This document shows positions 10,233 through 21,698 of a stretch of DNA of 64,000 nucleotides, piece by piece. Origin of the DNA: Benincasa hispida (taxonomy: Eukaryota > Streptophyta > Magnoliopsida > Cucurbitales > Cucurbitaceae); contig NC_052350.1 in the NCBI RefSeq assembly GCF_009727055.1, forward strand, positions 24,791,933-24,855,932. The letters are read 5' to 3'. Each line of letters starts with the position of its first letter. The stretch's first letter is position 1. The position numbers and the translations under genes are program-made. The notes under the pieces are model-generated. The model did no database searches and was not told where the DNA came from. It worked only from the letters and a program-made list of their open reading frames with translations.

Positions 10233-11192
10233 TTGTTATGGAAAGGGGGAACGAGAGGAAGATTTTCATTCGAAAAGCACCTAAACTTTTTACTTATGTG
10301 CAAAGGAATGTGTTTAGTAACTGAACCTAACTCTAATGATGGTTTGCCTAGTGCTTTTAAATATTTTTTGCAGGAATTTAATGACATGTTTCCACATGAA
10401 GATGCACCTATGGGTCTACCTCCTTTAAGAGGAATTGAGCACAAAATTGACTTCATACCCGGGACAACGCTTCCAAATATGGCGGCATACAGGACCAATC
10501 CAATCGAGGCCAAGGAAATTCAAAAGCAAGTGGAAGAACTCATGGATAAAGGTTATGTTCGAGAAAGCATGCGTCCTTGTTCGGTTCAAGTCATTTTAGT
10601 TCCCAAGAAAGATGAAACATGGAGGATGTGTGTTGATTGTCGAGCCATCAACAAAATAACGATAAAGTATCAACATCCTATTCCTAGATTGGTTGACATG
10701 CTAGATGAATTACATGGTGCAAAATTGTTTTCAAAAATTGATCTTAAAAATGGTTACCATCAAATTCGAATGCATGTGGGAGATGAGTGGAAAATAGCTT
10801 TCAAAACAAAATTTGGTCTTTATGAGTAGCTTGTTATGCCATTTGGTCTTACCAATGCACCAAGTACTTTTATGAGGCTAATGACTCATGTTTTGAGAGA
10901 ATACATTGGAAAATTTGTTGTAGTATATTTTGATGATATTCTTGTTTACTCTAAAAATTTGAATGAACATATGTTGCATGTCAAGACAATTTTGCTTAAA
11001 CTTAGAGAAGAAAAGTTTTATGTCAATTTCAAAAAGTGTAGCTTTTGTCTAGACCAAGTAAATTTCTTAGGATTCGTTGTTGGAAAGGATGGAGTGAAAG
11101 TTGATGAAGAAAAAGTCAAGGCTATTCGAGAGTGGCCAACACCCACCAATGCAACCGAGGTGAGATCTCTTCATGGTTTGGCTAGTTTTTAA
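10233..11192 (+). pseudogene. Chromovirus reverse transcriptase
   Basis: A nearly continuous Gypsy RT broken by one TAG at 10827-10829, where the family has Trp. Ordered motifs are LPPLRGIEHKIDF, AYRTNPIEAKEI, a VPKKDETWRMCVDCRAIN block, LFSKIDLKNGYHQIR and, after the stop, [16 protein letters not shown]. The catalytic box follows as [11 protein letters not shown], with both aspartates present, then FLGFVV. Family role: copies element RNA into cDNA. The frame ends at TAA 11190-11192 at the connection to RNase H. Confidence 0.88.
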
Positions 11193-11720
11193 AGAAGGTT
11201 TATTAAGAATTTCAGTAGCATAGCCTCACCATTGAATGAACTTATTAAAAAGAATGTGAAATTTGAATGGAAAGAAAAGCAAGAAAATGCATTCAATGAA
11301 TTGCAAGATAAATTGACTAATGCACCTTGTCTTGCTTTACCTAACTTTGACCAATCTTTTGAAATTGAATGTGATGCAAGTGGGATAGAGATTGGAGTGT
11401 TTTGATGCAAGAAAAGAGGCCAATCATGTTCTTTAGTGAGAAGCTAAATGGAGCACAACTTAGCTACCCCACATATGATAAGGGATTACATGCACTTGTA
11501 AGGGCTTTGCAAGTTTGGCAACATTACTTGTGGCCAAAAGAGTTTTTCATCCACACGGATCATGAAAGCTTGAAGCACCTCAAAAGCCAAACAAAGTTGA
11601 ACAAGAGGCATGCTAAATGGGTAGAGTTCATTGAGACATTTCCATATGTCATTCATTACAAGAAAGGTAAGGATAATGTGGTGGCTGATGCATTATCAAG
11701 AAGACATGCATTGTTTTCTT
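11193..11720 (+). pseudogene. Chromovirus RNase H
   Basis: RRFIKNFSSIASPLNEL leads into the RNase H domain with a first aspartate in IECDASG. A frameshift near 11400 moves the rest to another frame ([21 protein letters not shown]), continuing to [10 protein letters not shown] and VADALSRR. The residue after DK, usually Glu (catalytic) in related elements, is Gly here ([11 protein letters not shown]). That change and the frameshift would inactivate the enzyme. Family role: degrades RNA in RNA:DNA hybrids during reverse transcription. Confidence 0.82.
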
Positions 11721-12991
11721 CCCTTAGTGCAAAAATTCTTGGTTTTAAACACATGATTGATTTGTGCAAAGTAGAGACATCTGAATTTCATGATGTGTAT
11801 ATTCAATGTTTAGAAGGGAAAAACGTGCATGATTATATTGTGTTTGATGAAATGCTTTTTAGGAAAAGAAAACTTTGTAACCCTAAGTGTTCCATTCGAG
11901 AGTTGCTTGTGAAGGAAGCTCATGGGGGAGAATTAATGGGGCATTTTGGGGAATTTAAAACATATAACATGTTGGCTGAACATTTTTATTGGTTAAAAAT
12001 GAGAAAGGATGTGAATAAAGTGTGCAAACAATGTTTCAAATGTAAGGAGGCTAAGTCTAAGACACAACCACATGGTCTTTACACACCTTTAGATGTTTCT
12101 AGTGAACCTTGGGTTAACATTAGCATGGATTTTGTTTTATGACTACCAAATACTAGGAGACATCATGATAGCATTTTTATGGTAGTTGATAGGTTTAGTA
12201 AAATGGCACATTTCATACCATGTAATAAAACAGATGATGCTACTAACATTGCTAATCTTTTGTTTAGGGAAGTGGTTAGGTTGCATGGAATTCCTAGGAC
12301 CATTGTTAGTGATAGAGATGCAAAATTTTAAAGTCATTTTTTGAAAGTTTTGTGGGGTAAGTTGGGAATAAAGATTTTGTTTTCAACAACTTGTCACCCA
12401 CAAACCGATGGGCAAAATGAAGTGGTTAATAGAACATTGGGAACTTTGCTTAGGTCATTAATGTCTAAAAATCTCAAGTCTTGGGAGGATACTCTACCTT
12501 TTGTAGAGTTTGCTTACAATAGAGCAATACATAGCACCACTCATTGTTCACCTTTTGAGGTTGTATATGGATTTAATCCATTAACTCCGTTAGATTTGTC
12601 ACCCTTGCCATCTAATATGTTTACTAGTGATGCAGCTGTTTCAAGAGCAGAATACATAAAAAATTTGCATAAAGAAGTCAAAGAAAGGATTGAAAAGAAG
12701 AATCAAAAGCTTGTCAATAGCAAGAACCAAGGGAGAAAGAAAATGATTTTTAAACTTGGTGATTGGGTTTGGGTACATCTATGAAAGGAAAGGTTTCCAG
12801 CTAAAAGGATGTCTAAACTTCAACCAAGAGGAGATGGTCCTTTTCAAGTGATAGAGCGGATCAATGATAATGCCTACAAATTGGATCTTCGAGGTGAGTA
12901 CAACGTAAGTTCTACTTTCAATGTGGCTAATTTGACTCCTTTTGATGTAGGGAATGAAGACCTTGATTTGATGACAAATCCTTTTAAATAA
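11721..12991 (+). pseudogene. Chromovirus integrase
   Basis: The zinc-binding part has H-x-H residues in [15 protein letters not shown] and C-x2-C in [11 protein letters not shown]. The catalytic aspartates are in NISMDFV and VSDRDAKF, and the glutamate in TDGQNEVVNRTLG, so the DDE triad is visible. Stops interrupt at about 12142, 12330, 12782 and 12989. The C-terminal part has KLGDWVWVHL, RGDGPFQVIERIND and FNVANLTPFDVG. After the last TAA the frame stays open into the 3' LTR. Family role: inserts cDNA into the genome. Confidence 0.86.
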
Positions 12992-12999
12992 AGGGGGGA

Positions 13000-13285
13000 T
13001 GATATGAATTCAACCATTGAACCATTGCATGTACCTAAAGGACCAATTACAAGAAGCAAGACAAAGAAGATTCAAGAGGCATTCACACTACATCTTCAAA
13101 AACTAGCAAATTCACAAGAACCGAAAATTAATTTTGAGACCAAAGTTTTATATAATGTTAGTTCAATGAGTCAAAAAGAGATGGCATGAAGATGGCATGG
13201 GAAAAGTCCTATAATTTTGAAGATGACATGGTGGTAAAAAAAAAGTGTGCAGATTTTGTGAAGAAAATGTGTCAAGTATGCACTG
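13000..13285 (+). repeat. Chromovirus 3' LTR, truncated to its first 286 bp
   Basis: Preceded by the purine tract AAAGGGGGGA and starts TGATATGAATTC. It matches 5767-6049 and then stops at 13285, losing about 520 bp and the right target-site copy. Confidence 0.88.
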
Positions 13286-13306
13286 AAGTTTTGCTTAAAC
13301 AAGACC
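13286..13306. other. Junction filler between truncated chromovirus and truncated Athila-2
   Basis: 21 bp (AAGTTTTGCTTAAACAAGACC) belonging to neither LTR. Its first 11 bases are copied from the adjacent Athila-2 sequence (AAGTTTTGCTT at 13308-13318), the mark of templated filler at an end-joined break. Confidence 0.65.
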
Positions 13307-14568
13307 AAAGTTTTGCTTCCAGCCGATCATTTCTTTTTCCTTTCTTTTCCTATATTGTATTGTATGACATTTTTAATTAAGGAATTAATACAATCTGTTT
13401 TCAATGCATTTCTCTGTTCCTTTGACTCCATCTCTATCTTCTTGCTTAGCTTCTTTACTTTCATTGCAACACTCAGTGGGATTGCTTGTGTATTGTATAC
13501 TTAGTCATGTGGATTAGGAATATGAAGCATGTAGCAACTCACCAAGAGGTGTGCGTTGCGCGACTATGTGAGTAACTTTATTTGCTCAGTGTGAAGCTAC
13601 TGTAACACTTGTTTATAGGCTAATGCATTGCTTGTCTATGAGTAAATTCAGCAATAACAACTGCCCGGGAGGGTAAGTGGTTGGACACATTAAGCAAGGT
13701 ATGCGTTGTTCACTAGGGATAGTAACAACCTTGCGTCAACCAAGTTTATGCGTTTGTCTTGTTTTATGTTGTGCCCAACACCTCTTTAAAGCTACTCGAA
13801 AGAGAGTCTAAAGAAAGAACCTAATAACTCGAGAGAGCTAGGTTAGAATCTGAGCGAGATTAGATCGGCATAAGCAAGAGATAGGGACTTAGAGATAAGC
13901 TCCGTTTGTCAACACTGCATTGCATGCACCCTAGGAATGATGATATGCATAGACAAGAATTAGAGGCTTATGTTAGGCCTTATAGACACCTCTACACATA
14001 CCTCACATGCATTCTAGCATTAGAAGCCATAGCATTCGCACCGATAGGTGGTTTACTATTGTATGAGTGTTGCATGATCGCATTAGTTTGCGTGACTAGG
14101 GTTGCCCTTGTAGTCACTCTTAAGTATTGCAATGAATTCATCTCCGCATTTTATCTATTTTTCCATACATTTATTCCATGTCAAGGTTTGTCGCATCTCT
14201 ACCTTTCATGCATATTCTCATTGTGTTGTCTGTTAGATAGGACTAGGAGCAAAATTAACTTAGTAATATCCCCTCCATTATTTTATTCAACCGTCGCATG
14301 CACAATCACCACAAACATATAGTTACAAGTCCCTGTGTTCGATCTCGGATTACCCGAGAAACTTGCATTCATATTATACTTAGTGTGAACACAAGAAAAC
14401 TTGTGGCAGGCCGCATGGTTATCGCATACATTCGTTAACGCAATTTTCATTCCAATGCATGACCATCGACGCATGACTATCAACGCATATCTTAGGAACA
14501 TGCATCGCATACCGCGTCCAAGGGAAGTTGGTTGTCGAGTAAATTTGACTTCCAATTTCCCTTCATCA
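13307..14568 (+). repeat. Athila-2 5' LTR, 3' part only
   Basis: Matches 16910-18210 and ends TTCATCA. About 830 bp of its 5' part are missing. An open frame at 13906-14322 is repeated in part in the 3' LTR (17734-17964) but resembles no protein I know and is probably incidental. Confidence 0.88.
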
Positions 14569-14574
14569 AGTTTT

Positions 14575-14592
14575 TGGCGCCGTTGCTGGGGA
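14575..14592 (+). other. Primer-binding site, tRNA-Asp (Athila-2)
   Basis: TGGCGCCGTTGCTGGGGA, one mismatch to the tRNA-Asp complement, six bases after the LTR end as in Athila-1. Confidence 0.88.
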
Positions 14593-16076
14593 CTTGGCAA
14601 CTAAATGTTTGTTAAGTTTTGTGTCTCTGTGAGCAAACTTTTTATCTTGGGTGTATTGTAACTTGTGCGACCAGGTTGCAAACAATATAGAAGTGTAGAC
14701 GATGCGCTGAAAGCCAATGTTGATCTTAATGTAGAAGGGCCATCAGTCGCAAAAGAGCTGAAGGTAATTCTAAGCACATGATGGCCGCGTGTGCCCACAA
14801 CCACCGAAAGTTCCAATGGTTAGGGCAACTTGACCCAAGCAGTTGAGATTCATCTCCTGCATGGAAGATTATTTATTTTAACTTGCAGTGAGAACACTCC
14901 TACTTTTCCAGGGACGTCTTCTACTTTATCTTTAACTTGCTTTCTTAGTATAGATTATTTATTTTATTTTATTTTCATTGTTATTTTGGATATATGGTTG
15001 CTTCCTTAGCTGTGGTACGTTTGCTCTTGTAAGTGCAACAATAAGTCTCCTCGGTTCGTAGTTCAACAGAAGAATTCCTCTCACCTTTCAACGCATGGCT
15101 TCAATCGCGTAGATTCCAATGCATGAGCGCATGCATTGTTTCGCCTAAGGTCTTTTCTTGTTATCTTGTATGCCTTATCCTTTTGAAATTCTCTTTTTCC
15201 CGATTGCGTTGTTTTGCGATGTTTCTATGATGGTACGTATAGTTCACCGCATTTTCTAACTAATCAACGCAAGACATTCTTTACTTTTATTAGCCTCTTC
15301 AAAGTTCGAAAGTCTTAAGTTTGATTTTGTGGAAATCTTTGTTCAAACGTTTATTATCGCATTCTTGTAATTTTATTTTTAGCTTTGTGGAGAGAATGCT
15401 GCCAACCTCTAAGTTTGAGGGTGGCAGCGGTCTTGAATAATTGCATTCATTATATTGCGATCATTTGTTTAAAAAAAAAAGTTGAAGTGAACTTTTGAGA
15501 ATAATAACTCCACTATCAACGCAATAGAGAAACCCTTGTTGATAAGAATTAAGTTGTGAAAGGCACTTGCTCAAAGTTGGATGTCCGCATGACACAGGTG
15601 AGGGCAAGCCAAAACGAAGGCAAGTCGCCAGGATCAGCGCATTAGCACAACTCCTCTGTCCGGCGCAAGCCAAAACAAGAGTTAGTTGAATATGAAACGC
15701 AATCGAAGTTGGATGCCCGCATGACACACGTGTGGGTAAGCAAAAATGAAGGGCGTAACTAGGTTCAACACCGCATTCGAATAAGTCATTGCAAAGTTTT
15801 GAAGTATTTTTGAATGAACACAATCTCAAAAAGCTAAACACAAAATTATGGTGAATGAATAAAAAATTTTTTGAGCAAAGGCTTGTCAGATTTAACTTAG
15901 ACAAGATCTTTTTGAAGAAGCAACCAAGTGGAGGAGAGCATTGCGATGATGGTCAAAGGTGTGTGTAAATTATATTATGAGAAGTTGGTCATCGCAAAGG
16001 AAAGCATGAAGGTGAGTTAGAATTTCTTGAGTATAACGCATGCTTGAGGACAAACATGATTTTAAGTTTGGGGGTG
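14593..16076 (+). other. Athila-2 interior, coding-free
   Basis: No gag, protease, RT or integrase signature in any frame. Two copies of a repeat (GTTGGATGtCCGCATGACAC type) start near 15577 and 15708. An antisense frame of 147 codons (15461-15904, minus) spans them. The polypurine tract AAGTTTGGGGGTG at 16064-16076 abuts the 3' LTR. Confidence 0.75.
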
Positions 16077-18210
16077 TGATGACATGCAAAAATGCATGTC
16101 ATCTTAGGCCTTTTACTTAGAATTATGAAGGTTGTTAGGCAGAATATACGTTGATCATAATAGGAATTCACACAAATATGAGCTTGCGTCGATCAGCATG
16201 TCGAATCTCAACTAACCCGTTATTTTGCATTAATTATGCGTTTAATGTTCTATCTTTGTCTAATGCAGAAAATGAACGAAAACGCGAAACCAGACCACCA
16301 CATAAACAACCGCATGCGAAGAAACACTCCATCGTAAAGGCAAACACATCGATCAACACAATGGATTTTGCGGTAATCAGTCGTATGCGTCTATCGCATG
16401 GGAGTTGCACTCGTCGAGCGATTGCGATCATCGTGTAGAGTTGCGGTATTAAGCGAATGTGGTCATGGAATGATTGGGGCTGCGCGACAATGCAAACTAA
16501 TGGGATCAACGCAAGGTAGATGGAATGAACGCATCAACGCATCTACCTCGAGAAAATCCAAAATATGATGTTGACATTTCACCTACCACGCCTTAGTGGC
16601 AGAGGTTCATAAAAGGACTAACGGGCTGAATGTCAGACTCAGAGCAATCCAATTAATGCTGTCGGCGACCCAAGCTCTATAAATAGATGCTGATGAGTTG
16701 AAATTCAATCATCCGGAGATTATCCCTCAACCGGGGATTTTCCCCGCGATCCAGACAAAATGCGTGAGAAGACGACTGAGAGTTCTTCTTCTCTTTCATC
16801 CATTTCGAGTGACGATCGGAGCCTTCGACCAGAGTTAGATCTTGAGAGAGTCAGCTCCTCCCCCCATCCATGGCACCATTGGCAGCCTTGATGCACATCT
16901 GCTGGAAGTAAAGTTTTGTTTCCAGCCAGTCATTTCTTTTTCCTTTCTTTTCCTATATTGTATTGTATGACATTTTGAATTAAGGAATTAATACAATTTG
17001 TTTTCAATGCATTTCCCTGTTCCTTTGACTCCATTTCCATCTTCTTGCTTAGCATTTTTACTTTCATTGCAACACTTAGTGGGATTGCTTGGGTAATGCA
17101 TACTTAGTCATGTGGATTAGGAATATGAAGCATGTAGCAACCCACCGAGAGGTGTGCGTTGCGCGAGTGTGTGAGTAACCTTATTTGCTCAGTATGAAGC
17201 TGCTACAACGCCTGTCTATAGGCTAACGCATTGCTTGTCTATGAGTAAAGTCAGCAACAATCAACTGCCTAGGAGGGTAAGTGGTTGGACGCATTAAGCA
17301 AGGTATGCGTTGTTCACAAGGGATAGTAACAACCTTGCGTCAACCAAGTTCATGCATTTGTCTTGTTTTATGTTGTGCCCAACACCCCTTTAGAGCTACT
17401 CGAGAGAGAGTCTAAAGAAAGAACCTAATGATTGGAGAGAACTAGGTTAGAATCTAGACTCGAGAGAGCGAGATTAGATCGGCATAAGCAGAGGGACTTA
17501 GAGATAAGATTTGTTTGTCAACACTGCATCACATGCACCCTAGGAATATGAATGATGATATATGGTTGCCTTGTTTGTGTATCATCGCATAGACAAGAAT
17601 TAAAGGCTTATGTGTAGGCCCTATAGACACCTCTGCACATATATCGTATGCGTTCTAGCATTAGAAGCCGTAGCATTCGCAACGAGATGTGGTTTACTAT
17701 TGTATGAGTGTTGCATGATCGCATTAGTTTGCGTTGACTAGGGTTGTCCTTATTGTCACTCTTAAGTATTGCAATGAATTCATCTCTGCATTTTATCTAT
17801 TTTCCCATACCTTTATTCCATGTCAAGGTTTGTCGCATCTCTACCTTTCATGCATATTCTCATTGTGTTGTCTGTTAGATAGGAGTAGAAGCAAGATTAA
17901 CTTAGTAATATCCCCTCCATTCTTTTATTCAACTGTCGCATGCACAATCACTGCAAACATATAGTTACAAGTCCCTGTGTTCGACCTCGGATTACCTGAG
18001 AAATTTGTGTTTATGTTATACTTGACGTCAACACAAGAAAACTTGTGGTAGGACCCATGGTCATCGCATACATTCGTTAACGCAATTTTCATTCCAACGC
18101 ATGACCATCGACGTATGACTATCAATACATATCTTAGGAACATGCATTACATACCACGTCTAAGGGAAGTTGGTTGTCGAGTAAAGTTAACTTCCAATTT
18201 CCCATCATCA
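16077..18210 (+). repeat. Athila-2 3' LTR (2134 bp)
   Basis: Starts TGATGACATG after the purine tract and ends CCCATCATCA. Its last 1.3 kb match the 5' LTR. The first 27 bases contain a perfect 11-bp-arm hairpin (16078-16103). A TATA-like CTCTATAAATAG lies near 16674-16685. Confidence 0.9.
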
Positions 18211-20276
18211 GGGTACACCTACGAAGTCTGTCTGGCCAACCTGGAGAAGATACTGAAAAGATGCGAGGAGACGAATCTCGTTCTTAACTGAGAAAAATGC
18301 CATTTTATGGTGAAGGAGGGCATTGTGCTGGGGCACAAGGTATCTCGGGACGGGTTGGAGGTGAATAAAGCAAAAATAGAAACAATTGAAAAACTCCCAC
18401 CTCCAACAAGTGTAAAGGCTGTAAGGAGTTTCTTGGTGCATGCCGGATTTTACAGACGCTTTGTCAAGGACTTTTCGAAAATAGCACGACCGCTGAGTGC
18501 GTTGATAGAGGCTGACAGAAAATTTGATTTTGACGAAAATTGCCTCAACGCATTCAGGATTTTGAAGAATGCACTGATAACTACGCCTGTGTTAATCGCA
18601 CCTGATTAGACACTTCCTTTTGAATTAATGTGCGATGCAAGCGTGTATGCTATAGGAGCAACTCTGGCATAAAAGAGAAAAACAATCTTACATCCCATCG
18701 CATATGCAAGTAAGATGTTGAATCCTGCTCAGACTATCTACACCACCACAGAAAAGAAGCTACTTGCGGTAATTTTTGTGTTGGAAAAGTTTAGAGCGTA
18801 TTTGCTAGGAACAAAAGTACTCATCCACATTGATCATTCGGCGATAAAGTATTTAATGACAAAGAAGGATGCGAAGCCGAGGTTTATCAGATGGGTTCTC
18901 CTCCTCAAAGAATTTGACATAGAAATAATTGATCATAAGAGGATGAGAACTAAGTTGCAGATCACTTGTCCAGCTTGAAAAACCCAAAGGTTGGCCGCAA
19001 CCAATCAAAAGTGAGTACGGTGTTCCTAGACGAGCAGTTGTTCCATATTGAAGAATTACCATGGTATGCTAACATAGTCAATTATCTGGTTTGTGAGCAA
19101 TTTCTAGAGGATTATATTGACCACCAGAAGAGGAGGCTCAAGTACGAATGCAGATCATATTTTTGGGACGAGCCAAATCTGTATAAAAAAGGGGCAGACC
19201 AGATTTTGCGACTATCCGTACCAAATGCTGCTCAACAACGCATATTATCACAATGTCATGACTCACCATATAGTGGGCACATTTGAGGACAGCGCACCGA
19301 AGCTAAAGTATTACAGAGTTGATTCTACTGGCTAACATTGTTTAAGGATGTAGCTGACTACGTGATAAAGTGTGATCGGTGCCAATACACAGGTAACATT
19401 TCATGGAAACATGTAATGCCTATGAACACCATCTTGGAACTTGAGTTGTTTGACGTATGGGGTATTGACTTCATGGGACCATTCCCTCTATCGAATGGCA
19501 AAAATTATATTTTGTTAGCTGTCGACTATGTATCCAAGTAGGTAGAAGCTATGGCATGCGCCACAAGTGATGCGGCAGTAGTCTCTAAATTCCTGAAGAA
19601 AAACATTTTCACTCGTTTTGGCACCCCACGTGTCATAATAAGTGATGAAGAGTCCCACTTTGTCAATCATACTGTCAAGGAACTGCTGCACAAATATAAC
19701 ATTCTCCACAAAGTGGCCACTGCATACCATCTGCAAACGAATGGTCAGATCGAGGTGTCCAATCGGGAGATCAAGCTGATACTTGAGAAGGTGGTAAGGC
19801 CTTTGTGAAAGGATTGGGCAACAAAGCTCGACGATGCGTTGTGGGCATACCGGACTGCATTTAAGACATCCATAGGTATGTCCCCATATGCGTTGGTATT
19901 TGGTAAGGCATGTCATTTTCCTTTGGAGCTGGAATACAAATCACTGTGGGTGGTGAAGAAGCTAAACTTTGACTTGAAGAAAGCAGAAGAAACAAGAAAA
20001 CTTCAACTGGTCGAGCTGGAGGAATGGAGGATTAATGCATATGAGAACGCAAAGATCTACAAGGAGCGCGCAAAGCGCTGGCACAACAAACACATATGCG
20101 GTAAAAATCTCCATGTGGGACAAAAGGTCTTGCTCTTTAATTCACGGCTACGGCTCTTTCTTGGCAAGTTAAAGTCGCGTTGGTCCGGACCCTTCATCAT
20201 TAAAGAAATATTCCAGCATGGTGCGGTGGAGCTGATTACTGAGGACGAGAGCTGTACATTTAAGGTTAATGGGTAG
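18211..20276 (+). pseudogene. Athila-1 pol remnant: late RT, RNase H, integrase
   Basis: Begins abruptly after the Athila-2 LTR inside RT, downstream of the catalytic box (LANLEKILKRCEETNLVLN, then GHKVSRDGLEV). RNase H has MCDASVYAIGA and IDHSAIKYL; the usual second Glu of the TEKE motif reads Lys (TEKKLLAV). Integrase has a zinc part with HDSPYSGH and CDRC, then catalytic D in [11 protein letters not shown] in IISDEESHF and E in TNGQIEVSNREIK. Stops at about 18289, 18607, 18673, 19540 and 19806 mostly sit where related proteins have Trp, Gln or Arg. A frame change near 18966 breaks the RNase H-integrase linker. Confidence 0.88.
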
Positions 20277-21698
20277 CGAGTTCAGGCATATTGGGGGGGG
20301 GGTGATTTTTAGCAAGAAAAGACCTCTATATACCTGGGAATCCCGAAATAAAGGAAAATAGAGTGGCCCCTGCACTGGCATGCAACATCATCTGGGGTGA
20401 AAGTTTTCTGGAGTATCCCTTGTTTGGTTCATGAACTCTCAATTCTATGACGCTTCAATTATCATTTATCCATCTACATTTTACTTCTCTTAAAAAAATT
20501 AACTTTTTTTTATCATTTGACCATCTCGATGTTTCTTTGCAAACGATCAAAGTACACGATTGCGGAGGCACTACACGAAGATGCAACTTCACTCCGTCAC
20601 CGCAATCCAAAGGAAGAAGATCGTTGTAAAGTAGGATGCATCAACAAACAATGCGGGCGACAACGCAAATTTGGGAGTTGTATTATTCCTTGACTTTATT
20701 CCAAATTTTGCACTATCGCATCGTATTTTAATTTTGAAAGTTTTATCACCACATCCTCTTTAATTACTGCAATAATTTAACATTGATGAATTTAGTAAGT
20801 CACCACATGCTGTCTCTTTGCCAATTATGATTTCAATTATGAAACACATGCTTTTATTTTTTTCATATATACTAGAGTCAACTTAATCTTAGAAAAGTCA
20901 CCTTATGATATATTTTTTGAAATTAACGGTCAGCTAGCTTTCTTTCAAACTCTTTTTACGAAGTTTTCTAAGAACATCGCATGACTTCTTTCAATCTTTT
21001 GGCAATGGAGACATTTTCGCATTTTAAATTTGGGGGTGAGGTATTTATTTTCAACCTTGCTATTTTTGCTCTACAAAAAAAAAAAAGGGAAGAAGAAAAT
21101 TTTGAGAATAACAACTCCATTGTCAACGCTATGGGGAAACCCATGTTGACAAGAGTAAAGTTGTGAAGGGCATTTACCCGTAGTTGGATGTCTGCATGAC
21201 ACACGTGAGGGCAAGTCAAAATGAAAGTAAGTCACCAGGATCAACGCATAAATAAATGACCGCAACTCCGCTACCAAGTAGATATGAGTTTAGTCTGAGG
21301 ATGAGCACCTGGCTCGTAGTTGGATTTTTGCATGACATACGTGGGGGCAAGCCAAAACGAAGGCAATGCACTTGGATTAGTGCAAGGCCAGAAAAAAATA
21401 ACAATGATAAAAATATGCAAGGATAAAAATCATTTAACACCCAGTGAAAAAAAGTTTTGTTCAAATAAATCATGCGATGTCCTAGAATCTAGCAAAGTCA
21501 TTTTGAAGGTTAAACTTGCGGTCCCTAGTTCTTAGAAATATTTTAAGAGGAGACTTGAATAAGAATTGAGGAAATTTTGGTGTATAGGATTTGAATGAAG
21601 TATCCTTGAGAAATCTAGGAAAAGAGATTTGCGGTCGACTCTCTAAAGGAAATCTTTAGCTTATGCTTGAGGACAAGCATTGTTTAAATTTGGAGGTG
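20277..21698 (+). other. Athila-1 3' non-coding region with about 130-bp repeats and polypurine tract
   Basis: No sense coding signature. Two copies of a unit containing GTTGGAT...GCATGACA and a GGGCAAG-CAAAA segment start near 21183 and 21318; homologous units occur in Athila-2. Short antisense frames overlap them. The region ends with AAATTTGGAGGTG (21686-21698), the polypurine tract. Tandem repeats before the 3' LTR are known for Tat/Ogre-type Gypsy elements. Confidence 0.75.

Larger units (their letters stand above)
5767..13285 (+). mobile_element. Ty3/Gypsy chromovirus-type element nested in Athila-1
   Basis: Order is 5' LTR (5767-6571), initiator-Met PBS (6574), gag (7110 on), an assembly gap with a noisy duplicate, RT (10233), RNase H, integrase (to 12991) and 3' LTR (13000-13285, truncated). 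RT before integrase defines Gypsy. Integrase continues past its zinc and catalytic cores into a GPFQVIERINDNAYKL-type tail and a GPITRSK-type tail encoded within the LTR, as in plant chromoviruses. I cannot assign CRM, Reina or Tekay with confidence; the overlap of pol with the LTR favours CRM-like. Multiple stops and one frameshift make it inactive. Confidence 0.85.
13307..18210 (+). mobile_element. Athila-2: non-autonomous Athila/Tat relative, 5' LTR truncated
   Basis: A truncated 5' LTR (13307-14568), tRNA-Asp PBS (14575), a 1.5-kb interior with no gag or pol, a purine tract and a full 3' LTR (16077-18210). The LTRs are related to but distinct from those of Athila-1. The interior keeps the 3' repeat region seen in Athila-1, so it is an internally deleted derivative. 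The sequence right after its 3' LTR is Athila-1 late RT, so Athila-2 sat inside Athila-1 pol. Confidence 0.88.

Noticed and set aside
13906..14322. 138-codon frame in the Athila-2 5' LTR
   Set aside because: Only part is kept in the 3' LTR copy (17734-17964), there is no known domain, and it crosses normal LTR sequence.
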